A DNA stretch of 64,000 nucleotides from Halobellus litoreus (GCF_024464595.1 NZ_JANHAW010000002.1:1054001-1118000); one strand, 5' to 3'. Shown: positions 16,379 to 26,090, numbered from the stretch's first letter. The notes: a model not told the origin generated them from the letters alone. Translations and numbers: made by a program.

Positions 16379-17467
16379 CTATTTTTTGGTATCTTCATTC
16401 ACAGGGGACCCACCGTCCGTCATAGCATACTGGGTGAGGTTAGCTTCGAGAGCTTCCCGTCGACGGCGTGACTTCCGTTCCTCAGTTCGCTGGTCGTAGT
16501 GCTTGTCAAGCACGGGAACCGAGACGTCGACTCGGTCACTCAGCAGTTCTTTCGGTACACCCTCGTCCAACTGGTGCATAATCGACCACTTGCGCATCGG
16601 ATGAGTGCTAAAACTCGATGGACACTTTGCTGCGCTCGAATTTTGCGTTGCATCACAGTCAGACAGCTCTCTATCGTGCGGACAGTCGTTCGAGTAACCA
16701 CACGGTCTGGTCATTTTGTAGAAATCCCGTCGTATAGTTGTCGTCGAAGGGCGACCAGAAGATGTCGTAAAGAGCGGCTCACGGCCGTATCTATCGACGA
16801 CTTCGTGTCGTGTGTACTCGACGTAATCGTCGATAAAGGTCCGCAGTCCGTCGGAGATATTGATAATCCGTTCACCATCGGAACCGTTCTTGAGCGGCGT
16901 TCCGTACTCCTCACGGCCTTCCGAACGGTGACGGAGGTGAATCACTCGGTTTTCCGGATCGAAATCGTCGAGATCGATAGCGCGCACGGCACCCATACGA
17001 AGTCCGATCTCGGCAATCAGCTCGAATTCGACGTGGGCCCTCGAAGCATACTCGAACCGGCGGAAATAGGATTGAATACCCTCTACCTCTTCGGAGTCAG
17101 GGACGAACTCGTTGACTTCTTCATCTGGTGGTACGTTCGGCAACGGTACGCGCTCCGAAAGATCAGCGTGAACTGCATCGATATCTTCGCAGAACTGGAG
17201 GAAAACACGCAGGATAGCGAGATTGCCGTTGAGACTGAGCGTATTCAACTCGGTGTTGTTCTTTCGCCATGTCTTGAATTCCATCAGCGTTCGACCGCTG
17301 ACGTCGTTCATATTGTCGATACTGGCCTCGTCCGTCCAATCGACGAATGTCCCGAGAGCTGAGGAGTGCTTTCGTCGAGTCGCGGTCCGCAGGTCGTCCA
17401 GTCGATGTTCGAGATACCAATCGAGGGCGTCTTGCGGTGCGAGTGGTTCGAGTTCTCGCCTTACCAT
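16379..17467 (-). CDS. Second tyrosine recombinase
   Basis: 362 residues. N-terminal SAM-like domain (about 10-105), catalytic Arg in EIGLRMG (Arg157), HPMRK box (His289, Arg292), His298, and nucleophile in DKHYDQR (Tyr324). A cysteine cluster (Cys256, 262, 271, 282) precedes the HPMR box, as in the first recombinase, and the C-terminus is basic (KSRRRR). The ATG at 17467 is preferred over an upstream TTG at 17506 because a TATA box at 17491-17500 then gives a leaderless mRNA. It divides the island into a metabolic half and a restriction half and faces a palindrome-rich region. It may have brought one half in, or may serve inversion or dimer resolution. Confidence 0.9.
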   Translation of the reverse strand: MVRRELEPLAPQDALDWYLEHRLDDLRTATRRKHSSALGTFVDWTDEASIDNMNDVSGRTLMEFKTWRKNNTELNTLSLNGNLAILRVFLQFCEDIDAVHADLSERVPLPNVPPDEEVNEFVPDSEEVEGIQSYFRRFEYASRAHVEFELIAEIGLRMGAVRAIDLDDFDPENRVIHLRHRSEGREEYGTPLKNGSDGERIINISDGLRTFIDDYVEYTRHEVVDRYGREPLFTTSSGRPSTTTIRRDFYKMTRPCGYSNDCPHDRELSDCDATQNSSAAKCPSSFSTHPMRKWSIMHQLDEGVPKELLSDRVDVSVPVLDKHYDQRTEERKSRRRREALEANLTQYAMTDGGSPVNEDTKK

Positions 17468-17490
17468 CAGCCCACTCGATTCACCCGCAG

Positions 17491-17500
17491 TACATATATT
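17491..17500 (-). promoter_or_regulatory. TATA box of the second recombinase
   Basis: AATATATGTA on the minus strand, centred about 28 nt before the ATG at 17467; consistent with a leaderless transcript. Confidence 0.6.
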
Positions 17501-17502
17501 GT

Positions 17503-17850
17503 CCAATTAATTGGGATTGGTGAATAAGCAGAATTGGTAGTCACATTCAGATAATTGGTGATCAGAGTCGAATTCTCGCCGTGTTTTCTCGCTTGGAGTC
17601 CAATTCAACTCATCCCGTAGCCTCACGCGCACCCCAAACGACTAATAATCGGATTATCCGAGGCTGAGCGGTTTTCAGCAATTTCCATTATTAGCCCACC
17701 AACAGTGCGGGAATCACCAATTCACATTACTCGACATACTATGATTGGTAATCCCGAAACTCAACCAATTGCGAATCCCGACTTACCTGAATTGGCAAAC
17801 ACCGTGTTTGCCGATGTTAGCAATCCCGGGATTGCCAACATTGGCAATCA
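17503..17850. repeat. Palindrome and ATTGGTRAT-type repeat cluster
   Basis: Gene-free region with several dyads: CCAATTAATTGG (17503-17514), GGCAAACAC-C-GTGTTTGCC (17794-17812) and GCAATCCCGGGATTGC (17820-17835). Short related repeats of the form ATTGGTGAT, ATTGGTAGT, ATTGGTAAT and TTGGCAAT recur on both strands (near 17516, 17533, 17554, 17711, 17743, 17791 and 17841). Such clusters are typical of iterons, recombinase arm sites or operators. It lies between the divergent recombinase and a small gene. Confidence 0.55.
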
Positions 17851-17885
17851 GCGGTTATTTGGCCACACAACAAGAGAACGAGACT

Positions 17886-18182
17886 ATGGACCGAAGTCTG
17901 GAACTGCGGGTCAAAGGTCATCTCTACGAAATTCGCGAGATCAACGATGAAGTACTGGATTCGCAGCAGGGCTTCCCGATGGCAGAAGAAGGGTATAAAG
18001 AGACGCTCCAGAGCGTAGCTGACTGCTCTAACTCCGAGTTAGTAGATCGGGTAGCGAACAGTATCAAGGAGGACATTCGTTCTAACGAGGAGCGTCCCAG
18101 CAATCGATCTGTTCGTCGAGACGCTCGAATGCTTCTCGCCGAAGAGGGATTCGTCGCGGACAACTATCTAAACACGGCTTGA
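17886..18182 (+). CDS. Small charged protein of unknown function
   Basis: 98 residues from the ATG at 17886 (MDRSLELRVKG); a longer frame from 17745 runs through the palindrome cluster and is unlikely. It is predicted mostly helical, with the charged C-terminal half around SNRSVRRDARMLLAEEGF. The size and place next to palindromic repeats and ahead of McrBC would suit a DNA-binding regulator or a helper protein. I recognise no helix-turn-helix signature and assign no function. Confidence 0.5.
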   Translation: MDRSLELRVKGHLYEIREINDEVLDSQQGFPMAEEGYKETLQSVADCSNSELVDRVANSIKEDIRSNEERPSNRSVRRDARMLLAEEGFVADNYLNTA

Positions 18183-18280
18183 TTTCTAAGATAAACCGTC
18201 CCCAAACTGCTATTTTCTGCCGTATTGAATATCGGCTTGGAGAGAGAACCTGTATTTGTGGGACTGCGCCACTAGTGATT

Positions 18281-18287
18281 ATTATAT
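18281..18287 (+). promoter_or_regulatory. TATA box of the McrBC operon
   Basis: ATTATAT about 50 nt before the ATG at 18334. Transcription near 18311 would exclude the upstream TTG (18256) as the start. Confidence 0.45.
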
Positions 18288-18333
18288 CGGTGACAGACCG
18301 TGGTTTGATTACATTACCGAGAATGTAGCCGGT

Positions 18334-20733
18334 ATGAACATTGATGAGTCCTCCTCTCCCCGCGTCTGGATTGAGAAAACCCAGCAGGAGGGCAGGCGCT
18401 ACAAGCAAGAAGGAGAATTAGCACTCGGAAAAGCACTGATTTCACCGAGCGAAGATAATGGAGGCTACCGGCGGTATGAAACCCTGCGCGAAGCTGATAT
18501 TGGGGATATCGTTCTCCACCTAGTGCAAGAACAATATCAGATCGTCGCAATTTCTGTTATCGACTCAGAACTACAGGAGGATTTCGAGGGCCCTCCAGAT
18601 AATCGCTGGAGTGAGGAACAAGCCGGGGGTGGCTATCGTCGTGATCTTCGGTCAAAGGAGGGTATCGAACCGCATATTCACATCTATGATGACATCCTCC
18701 GCAATGAGGAATACACCGAGGACCTGCAACGGATTTGTGAGACAACCGATCAGAAAATCTTCTACACAAAGAACCTACAGCTAAATCAAGGGCATTATTT
18801 TACCGAGTGCCCCCCGGAGCTCGTTGAGATATTCGCTGCCGAATCATCGAACCTGAGAACGCTACTCGAAAAACACGGCTATACTGTCATCGGAGGCACC
18901 GAGCCGTACAGTAGTATTTCCGAGGCGACGGATGCAATCCGAGAGCAGCTCACTGATGAATCCTCTGACAACTGGATTGGCAGCGCGCTTGCGACTGACG
19001 TCATTAAAGAGTGGACGACTGTTCTTCGACGCAATTCCACCGTCGAAAACGATATCGATCCAAGCGATGTCCACGTTTATGAGCAGTTGTTTGATCTGTA
19101 CAATAGGCATATCGAGCAACTCCAAACCCAAGCTGGTCGACTTGGTGTTCAACAGATCACCGACTCCTCGCTGACACCTGCGCAAGTTCTCTTCGTCGTG
19201 CTAATTCGAGATCTACAATTACAGGCGGATCTCACTCCAAATTTCAACCACGTGAAGATGGATCAACTACTCGACGAGCGGTTCCGCCGGCCACCGCTGG
19301 AAGAGCCGACGACGCTACCGCGAGGACGGGATACGATTGCTCGCCAACTTTCTCGGGTAAATCAACTTATCTTCCATGGCCCGCCGGGGACGGGTAAAAC
19401 GTACACTGCCCGCGAGTTCGCTCGGTGGTGGATTGCAAGACAGTCGGAGGCGCCGACGGAAGCCCAACTCGAAGTCGTCACTTTCCATCCATCGTTTACG
19501 TATGAAGATTTCATCGAGGGCTTGACTGCTCGCCAACACAATGGTGGCGTCGAATATGCGGTTGAGGCCGGTGTGTTCAAGCGGCTCTGTGACCGAGCAC
19601 GTCATACCTACGAGTCACACCGCGAGGGTGAATCCGAAGGATCGCCACCGCCATACGTCCTTATCATCGACGAAATCAACCGGGGGAATCTCGCTCAGAT
19701 CTTCGGTGAGATCATCACCCTCCTGGAACCGGATAAACGACAATATGCTACCAGCGAAACCGCCACAACGCTCCCCCACTCGAACGAACGGTTCACCGTC
19801 CCACCAAACCTGTATGTAATTGGGACGATGAATACGGCCGACCGATCGATTGCCCTGGTGGACGCGGCGCTGAGACGCCGGTTCCGCTTCATCCATTTCC
19901 CGCCGGAGATGACGCCGCTGGAAGAGAGATATGGATTCGACGGTGAGGTTGAATTAGAGGCGCTCGCTACTGAGGGGGATGCGGCCGATTCGCTGCTTGC
20001 CCTCTCAATTCTCGCGTGGAAACAGCTGAATGCGCGGATCCGTGATGCATCTCAACTTGGGCGTGGTAAACAGCTCGGCCACTCGTATCTACTCGGGATC
20101 GATCAGGACGATGAGGCGACCGAACAGGTCGCCCAGCTCGTTGATGCTTGGCAGTTCGAGATCCTTCCACTTTTGGAGGAATACTACTTTGGGCAGTTCG
20201 TCCAGATAGAACAACAGCTGTTCGATGGTGATGCTGGAGAGCTGCTTGATACGGATCGCCAGGAGATTCGCGCATTTACAGCAGGTGAGCTCGCCACCGT
20301 ACTCGCTGAATTAGTCGGCATCAACGTTGTTTGGGAAACTCCGACGCCATCCGATGACTCTTTCTCGAACTCGCTCGGCTATTTAGCAGAGAATGACGTG
20401 TTGAAGATTGGGGATGAGCTCCACTTCGATATTAACAGTATGCACGAGAATCCGGAGCCACAGTTTGAGCCGGACAGCGACTATTGGGTGTGTACGGTTG
20501 CAGATCTCGGGGCACAAAAGGGCGTCCGGTGGGCGTATGACGGCGAGCTCCATTCTCTGACTGACCTCGCCCGTCGGATCGATCACGATCATCGCGATAC
20601 CAAGCGAACCAGTTACGCGGGCCACGACTACTGGTACATCCCTGGGTATGACGAATACTCTCTCCTCGAGCTGGCACGTGCGATTCGAGATGGTGAGCCT
20701 ATCCCCGAGCAGCTCCAGTCAGCCGAGTTATGA
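18334..20733 (+). CDS. mcrB: McrB-type AAA+ GTPase with N-terminal EVE-like domain
   Basis: 799 residues. The first ~165 residues look like an EVE/PUA-type modified-base reader: RVWIEKT, GDIVLHLV, then FYTKNLQLNQGHYF and PPELVEIF. A linker follows, then the McrB motor with Walker A GPPGTGKT (349-356), Walker B LIIDEINRGN (Asp446) and the family signature MNTADRS (499-505). McrB hexamers use GTP to translocate and drive McrC to cut DNA with modified cytosine. The stop overlaps McrC by 4 nt. I use the ATG at 18334 because of the TATA position. The EVE assignment is by pattern and less sure than the motor. Confidence 0.9.
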   Translation: MNIDESSSPRVWIEKTQQEGRRYKQEGELALGKALISPSEDNGGYRRYETLREADIGDIVLHLVQEQYQIVAISVIDSELQEDFEGPPDNRWSEEQAGGGYRRDLRSKEGIEPHIHIYDDILRNEEYTEDLQRICETTDQKIFYTKNLQLNQGHYFTECPPELVEIFAAESSNLRTLLEKHGYTVIGGTEPYSSISEATDAIREQLTDESSDNWIGSALATDVIKEWTTVLRRNSTVENDIDPSDVHVYEQLFDLYNRHIEQLQTQAGRLGVQQITDSSLTPAQVLFVVLIRDLQLQADLTPNFNHVKMDQLLDERFRRPPLEEPTTLPRGRDTIARQLSRVNQLIFHGPPGTGKTYTAREFARWWIARQSEAPTEAQLEVVTFHPSFTYEDFIEGLTARQHNGGVEYAVEAGVFKRLCDRARHTYESHREGESEGSPPPYVLIIDEINRGNLAQIFGEIITLLEPDKRQYATSETATTLPHSNERFTVPPNLYVIGTMNTADRSIALVDAALRRRFRFIHFPPEMTPLEERYGFDGEVELEALATEGDAADSLLALSILAWKQLNARIRDASQLGRGKQLGHSYLLGIDQDDEATEQVAQLVDAWQFEILPLLEEYYFGQFVQIEQQLFDGDAGELLDTDRQEIRAFTAGELATVLAELVGINVVWETPTPSDDSFSNSLGYLAENDVLKIGDELHFDINSMHENPEPQFEPDSDYWVCTVADLGAQKGVRWAYDGELHSLTDLARRIDHDHRDTKRTSYAGHDYWYIPGYDEYSLLELARAIRDGEPIPEQLQSAEL

Positions 20734-22007
20734 GCGGTCAGCAGTCCGCTTCCCTCTCCCCCAGTGAGCCTGACTACACGCTTCGAGAATATGAGGCAAC
20801 CCCATACCTCGATACAGACGAACTTCCCTCGAAGGCTCGAGAGACGGTCGAACGGGAAATTAATGGGGGGAGTGGGTCAGATAAAGCGACCCGCCTTCTG
20901 CTGGAATATCGGGCAGACGGTCGTGCCCGACTCCGAGCTACTCAGCATATCGGGATCGTCGCATTGCCAAAGGGCCCAACGGTTGAGATTCGTCCAAAAA
21001 TAGCCAACACAGACCTTCTTGGACTTCTCAAATACGCACAAAATATTGATGCGCGGACGTTCGAGCAAGAGACTCAACTTGCCGGTGGAGCCCGGTTTAT
21101 TGATGCGCTTGCGATGCTGTTCCAAAACGAGCTCGATCACGTGTTGACACAGGGGCTTCACGGATCATACAGCCGCGTATCACGGACTACTGACCACCTC
21201 CGAGGCCGAATCAAGGTACAGCAGCAACTTCAACGACAGGGGCCAACGCCGACAGCCTTCGAGTGTACGTACGACGAATTGACGGTCGATACCACGGTTA
21301 ACCGTGCAATTCTCTATGCAACAACGATTCTGCAGCGGCTCGTCAGTGATCCCGATCTTAACAGGGCACTACGCCGGCACCAGCAACAGTTACGCCGCCG
21401 AGTCGAGTTGACGCCAGTGCGGCCAATCGAGTTGGAATCAGTCGAGATAACACGGTTGATGGGGTACTACGAGGATCTCGTTCGATTGACCAAGCTCGTG
21501 TTACAGAACGTGCATCTCGATTCACTCCGCGTTGCGGACCGAGACTCGTATGCTCTCTTAGTGAATATGAATACGATCTTTGAGGAAGTGGTTGAGCGGG
21601 TGGTTTCTGAGCTGGCAACTGAACGCGGCTGGGTCACCACGGCACAGGCTACTTCAACACGGCTTGTCTCAGGCGGTCATCGCCGAATACAGATCCGCCC
21701 TGACGTGTTGGTTTCAGATGGTGAGCGTGCTCGGCTTGTCGGTGATGCAAAATGGAAGCGTGACAATCCAGCGGCGAACAGTCGCGAACCATCGCCTAAT
21801 GATATCTATCAACTTGTCGCATATCAAGTAGCACACGACGTCCCTGGTGTACTATTTTATCCAGAACAAGAGCAGGCCCTGCGATCCACATATGAGGTAC
21901 GTGATCTTGACTCGCTCACGCTGGTGGAAGTCCCCGTCAAAGCTGTTGATGGACGGTCCCTTCTTACAACGATTCAGCGGGGTGTTGCCGCCCAACTTCC
22001 GTGGTGA
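20730..22007 (+). CDS. mcrC: McrC nuclease subunit
   Basis: 425 residues. The N-terminal part contacts McrB in known systems. The C-terminal PD-(D/E)XK nuclease is intact: RPD with Asp325, then GDAKWK with Asp339 and Lys341. It starts inside the McrB stop (ATGA overlap), which ensures paired synthesis. With the EVE-like reader on McrB it should form a modification-dependent restriction complex against phage or foreign DNA with modified bases. Nothing in the sequence suggests decay. Confidence 0.92.
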   Translation: MSGQQSASLSPSEPDYTLREYEATPYLDTDELPSKARETVEREINGGSGSDKATRLLLEYRADGRARLRATQHIGIVALPKGPTVEIRPKIANTDLLGLLKYAQNIDARTFEQETQLAGGARFIDALAMLFQNELDHVLTQGLHGSYSRVSRTTDHLRGRIKVQQQLQRQGPTPTAFECTYDELTVDTTVNRAILYATTILQRLVSDPDLNRALRRHQQQLRRRVELTPVRPIELESVEITRLMGYYEDLVRLTKLVLQNVHLDSLRVADRDSYALLVNMNTIFEEVVERVVSELATERGWVTTAQATSTRLVSGGHRRIQIRPDVLVSDGERARLVGDAKWKRDNPAANSREPSPNDIYQLVAYQVAHDVPGVLFYPEQEQALRSTYEVRDLDSLTLVEVPVKAVDGRSLLTTIQRGVAAQLPW

Positions 22008-22017
22008 GGCTATTATC

Positions 22018-22076
22018 GTATGCCCAGAAATGTCTCACAGCAGTGTCTTGAGACATTTGTAGAGGATCGGGCATAC
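22018..22076 (+). other. Two-tier inverted repeat after McrC
   Basis: GTATGCCC (22018-22025) pairs with GGGCATAC (22069-22076). Inside it AAATGTCTCA (22028-22037) pairs with TGAGACATTT (22049-22058), leaving an 11-nt loop. Without a U-tract it is not a classical terminator. It may be an RNA structure, an operator for the methylase promoter, or the remains of a small inverted-repeat element. Confidence 0.6.
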
Positions 22077-22175
22077 TGACGAAGTGAGCGTTGAAAGCCC
22101 TCTTTACGCGCTATGAACCTTTATTTACCCAGGCTCGGTGGACCTACCTATCCACAACTCTCGTCTCTTCCATTT

Positions 22176-25100
22176 ATGAGCACAAATATCGATTCACCCG
22201 ACAATCCGCTGCATTCCATCGCCACCGAGTTCGTCACTGAAGAGTTCAATACCGAAATCCAAGCCGATGCTATCGAAGATGTCGCTACAACTATAGCGGA
22301 CATCGTCTCGACTCTCCGCGAGTTAATCAACAGCGACGATCAGCTCGAAGCTCTACTCCGCAGTGAACCCGGCGGTAAAGTGCTGATGGAACGGTACTCG
22401 GTCCATCACAGTGACCCTGAGCCCCTGACACGGGAAGAGATTATAGAACCGCTTTTCAGTGCTTTAGATTACCCCTATCTTGCCCCAGAAGCCGGCGATT
22501 TCTCCGACAAACGGGGCAAACAGGCTGATTACTCTGTTTCACTCGCCGACTGTGAATTCATTGATTCCAACCGAATGTTGATCGAAGCTGAACCGCTCAA
22601 CAAGAAACTAGAACAGCAAAAGCACGGAACCGGCCAAGTAAAGGACTGGCTCGGTAAGCGTCATTTCGAAGCGGACTTCGGGATTGCTACTGATGGTATG
22701 AGATGGATCCTGATTCGATATGATCCTGACACATACAGCTCAGATAAGCTAGCTGAGGTCAGTCTCCAGCCGATTTTCTTAGCAGCATTTGAGAACCAAA
22801 CTGGCCGTCAAGAGAGCGTGATTGAGTGGATAGATGATCCGCTTGAACAGGTTCTAGCTGAGTTTCTGCGGGTGTTCAACTATGAAAATTTCCTCTCGAT
22901 TGCGGATGAGGCCCACACCGTTATTAAGGAGAAAAAGCAGGACATTACCGATGAATTCTACAAAGATTATGTTCGACTGGTCTTCGGGATCACGGAGGGA
23001 GGTGATGCCCGAACGGCACGGAGCCTCATAGGGGATGGTGTAGTTGCACCAGAGAGTGCTACTGGTGACGATATTCGATTATTCTCAGTCGAACTAATGA
23101 ATCGGCTGATTTTTATCAAATTTCTAGAGGACAAAGGACTCGTCAGTGACTCACTGCTACAGGATTTGAAGAACGCACATAAATCCGGAATCAACCCAGA
23201 CACCTTCTACAAGACCTATCTCGAGCCGTTATTCTTTGGTGTTCTCGATGAACGGCCAAGTCATCGCACCGAACGAATCCGCCAGATATCCCTTTATAGC
23301 GAGGTTCCCTATTTGAACGGTGGGCTGTTCCGTCCCACTGTTGAAAATAGCGGCGAGTTCACCGAGACTGATTTCGATGTAACGGACAGTGTCCTCACCG
23401 CGATCATTGATTTACTCGAGAGATACAGTTTCTCTGCAGACGGTGGTCCAACCGATTTAGATCCCAGTATTTTAGGTAACGTCTTCGAGAAAACGATAAA
23501 CTACATTACAACTGACGAAGCGGACCAACAGAAGGAACTTGGCGCCTATTACACGCCCGATGAAATTACTCGATTCTGCGCAGAGAAGACAGTGCAGCCT
23601 GCACTTTACGAACGTTTTAGCAACCGAATGGTGCAGGAATGGGGCTGGACAGAGGAGATGACCGCTGAATACGACACGGTCTATGAGCTGATTGACGCAC
23701 TTCCAGAAACCAACACCGATGTCGCTACAGACCTCCTTGACGTCATTGATCATTTCAGAGCACTTGATCCAGCATGTGGCAGTGGTCATTTCCTTACTTC
23801 AGTACAAAGCGAGCTCGTCGGGATTCGAAAAGCACTGTACGACAAACACGACGATGATCCTGCAGATTGGGAGCTACACAAGGAGACAGTAATCAAAAAT
23901 ATCTACGGCGTCGATATTGTCGATCCTGCTGTCGAAATCGCGAAACTCCGACTCTGGCTCTCTATTATTGCCGAGGTCGATTCAAGCAAAGTAGAAAACT
24001 ACGATGAAGAAGAGCTAGCGCTACCGAATGTCGTATTCAATATCCGTCAGGGGAACAGCCTCATCGGATTCACGGATATGTTAGAGACAAGTAATGATGG
24101 GGATCAAGCCCAGCTGAGTACGTGGGGACCAGATAGTGTCCGAGCCAAATATGGTGATATTATCGCTCAAGTCGAACGCCATAAACGAACCAACGATACA
24201 ACTGAAGCAAGAAAACATCTGGAAAAAGCTGAAAAGCTGTTAGACGAGTATCGTGGTGATCTCGATGAGAAGATTCTTGATGAGTTCCAAGAAGCTGGTG
24301 TCGAGGATATCACAATTGGTCAGGTGAGGGACTACCAGCCTTTCCACTGGGTATTAGAATATGCCGAAGTATATGCTGATGGTGGCTTTGACGTTGTTAT
24401 CGGAAACCCTCCCTGGGATGTAATCAGCGCTAGCCGTGACGACTTCTTTACCCGGTATGATCCACGTTTCCGTACGTACTCACAAGAAAAGAAGGACGAA
24501 ATACAGGAAGAACTGCTCTCGGATTCGCGTATCAGTGAAGAGTGGGAACAGTATAATCACAGCGTGCAGACTCAGTCCGACTATTTCAAAGATAGTAGTC
24601 GATATGAGTTGCAGACCCCCACAGTGGCCGGAAAGCAAGTTCCATACAAGAACGATCTTTCTAAGCTCTTTTTAGAGCGAGTATTTGAACTAGCGAGGGA
24701 CGACGGTTTTGTCTCTCAAGTTGTTCCGGGTATGATTTTCACTGGCCAATCGAGCAAAGACCTCCGGATGCGCTTGCTCAACGAAAGCCAAATTAATGCT
24801 CTTGTTGACTTTGAAAACAAAGGGATATTCAGTGGAGTTGACCGACGAAAGCGATTCAGTGTCGTTGTTTTCAGAAATGAGGGCCGGACAGAAACCTTAC
24901 GCGGCATATTCAGGCAATCAAACGTAGATATTTTGGAGAGTTTAGAACAGAATGCTGTTGATATTCCCCGAAAGGTCCTCACCGAATATTCGCCACAAGC
25001 ACGAATCTTCCCGAGTATCCGGAACCAGCAAGAGGCAGATGCCCTAAATAAAATCCTTGATCATCCCCATCTCTCAGACGATATTGACGAGGCATGGAGC

Positions 25101-26090
25101 ATTAAGCCTCTGCCAGAAGAATTGAATGAAACACGAGACGAGGAGCGATTCAGCCCCCCTGAATCAGGCGGAGACTATCCTGTATATGGTGGCTCGAACA
25201 TCCACCAATTTGAGCACAAGAACGGAATCTTTGGCGATCTTGATGAGCCACTAGGATGGAGCGTCGAAGAGGACAGAGATCCAGAGAGCAGTGCGAAAAA
25301 TCGAATTCGAGAAAAGCGATTCAATAGCCACGAACCAAAGCGATCGATCTACGATGCGTTTGGTGGAGAAGAAACGAGTAAATCACAGAAAAAATTCGTT
25401 GATGATCTCCTTGAGGAACATCGGGGAACGCCACTCAGTGAGGAAGATGTACTCCTTGATTGCACCGAATATCGGATTGCATACCGGGATGTGACCAAGG
25501 AAGTCAATGAGAGAACGATGATCGCAGCGGTCATTCCGAAAGATGTCGTCTGCGTCCATACACTTCAGACCCTCCGCCCATATCGTATCAATCCAGAAAT
25601 CGATGACCTCAACAAAGAACCGCTACACAGTGTATATGATCGCCGCTTTACTGATAAAGAACTGTTTGTCGCCGTTGGTCTACTCAATAGCCTCCCGTTT
25701 GATTTCCTTATGACGACGAAAATCGACGAGCATATCTACAAGTACAAACTCGAGGAATCGCAAGTCCCACGACTTACGGCTGGTGAGGATTGGTTTGAGT
25801 ATATTTGGACACGAGCAGCCCAACTCAGTTGCTATGGTGAGGAATTTGCAGAGATGCGTGACCGACTTGATGATATTGATCCGGTCACTGAGAAAGAGGA
25901 ACGGCGTGAGATCCAAGCGGAGATCGACGCCGCAGCGTTCCACGCATATGGACTCAACCATAAAGAGACCGAGTATGTTCTTGAAGAATATCACCGGGTC
26001 CAAAATCCCCGGATGATGACCGATAACTACTTCAACCTCGTCCTGCAGAAATACGAGTCTCTTGATGAGCAACTAGTAGAAGCGGAATAG
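22176..26090 (+). CDS. Type IIG-like restriction-modification protein / adenine-specific methylase
   Basis: 1304 residues. The N-terminal ~230 residues resemble the nuclease domain of type I/IIG enzymes: ADYSV (Asp118), LIEAEPL (Glu137, Glu139), then FGIATDGMRWILIRYD. The lysine expected after Glu-X is Glu139, so the nuclease site may be degenerate. The gamma-type N6-adenine methylase follows: GAYYTP (456-461), DPACGSGHF (531-539), YGVDIVDPAVEIAKLRLW and NPPW (744-747). The remaining ~500 residues are a TaqI/Eco57I-like target recognition region. The ATG at 22176 is chosen because a TATA-like TTTATTT lies about 50 nt upstream. It could protect host DNA or restrict by itself. The partner set of BREX or DISARM is absent. 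Confidence 0.88.
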   Translation: MSTNIDSPDNPLHSIATEFVTEEFNTEIQADAIEDVATTIADIVSTLRELINSDDQLEALLRSEPGGKVLMERYSVHHSDPEPLTREEIIEPLFSALDYPYLAPEAGDFSDKRGKQADYSVSLADCEFIDSNRMLIEAEPLNKKLEQQKHGTGQVKDWLGKRHFEADFGIATDGMRWILIRYDPDTYSSDKLAEVSLQPIFLAAFENQTGRQESVIEWIDDPLEQVLAEFLRVFNYENFLSIADEAHTVIKEKKQDITDEFYKDYVRLVFGITEGGDARTARSLIGDGVVAPESATGDDIRLFSVELMNRLIFIKFLEDKGLVSDSLLQDLKNAHKSGINPDTFYKTYLEPLFFGVLDERPSHRTERIRQISLYSEVPYLNGGLFRPTVENSGEFTETDFDVTDSVLTAIIDLLERYSFSADGGPTDLDPSILGNVFEKTINYITTDEADQQKELGAYYTPDEITRFCAEKTVQPALYERFSNRMVQEWGWTEEMTAEYDTVYELIDALPETNTDVATDLLDVIDHFRALDPACGSGHFLTSVQSELVGIRKALYDKHDDDPADWELHKETVIKNIYGVDIVDPAVEIAKLRLWLSIIAEVDSSKVENYDEEELALPNVVFNIRQGNSLIGFTDMLETSNDGDQAQLSTWGPDSVRAKYGDIIAQVERHKRTNDTTEARKHLEKAEKLLDEYRGDLDEKILDEFQEAGVEDITIGQVRDYQPFHWVLEYAEVYADGGFDVVIGNPPWDVISASRDDFFTRYDPRFRTYSQEKKDEIQEELLSDSRISEEWEQYNHSVQTQSDYFKDSSRYELQTPTVAGKQVPYKNDLSKLFLERVFELARDDGFVSQVVPGMIFTGQSSKDLRMRLLNESQINALVDFENKGIFSGVDRRKRFSVVVFRNEGRTETLRGIFRQSNVDILESLEQNAVDIPRKVLTEYSPQARIFPSIRNQQEADALNKILDHPHLSDDIDEAWSIKPLPEELNETRDEERFSPPESGGDYPVYGGSNIHQFEHKNGIFGDLDEPLGWSVEEDRDPESSAKNRIREKRFNSHEPKRSIYDAFGGEETSKSQKKFVDDLLEEHRGTPLSEEDVLLDCTEYRIAYRDVTKEVNERTMIAAVIPKDVVCVHTLQTLRPYRINPEIDDLNKEPLHSVYDRRFTDKELFVAVGLLNSLPFDFLMTTKIDEHIYKYKLEESQVPRLTAGEDWFEYIWTRAAQLSCYGEEFAEMRDRLDDIDPVTEKEERREIQAEIDAAAFHAYGLNHKETEYVLEEYHRVQNPRMMTDNYFNLVLQKYESLDEQLVEAE

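Noticed and set aside
17705-17950. 81-codon frame through the palindrome cluster
   Set aside because: Its codons are mostly the palindromes themselves, and it overlaps the better-supported gene starting at 17886 in a different frame.
22176-26090. BREX PglX or DISARM methylase
   Set aside because: No PglZ, BrxC, DrmA or DrmB-like gene is nearby, and McrBC is a separate operon. A type IIG-like enzyme is the simpler reading.
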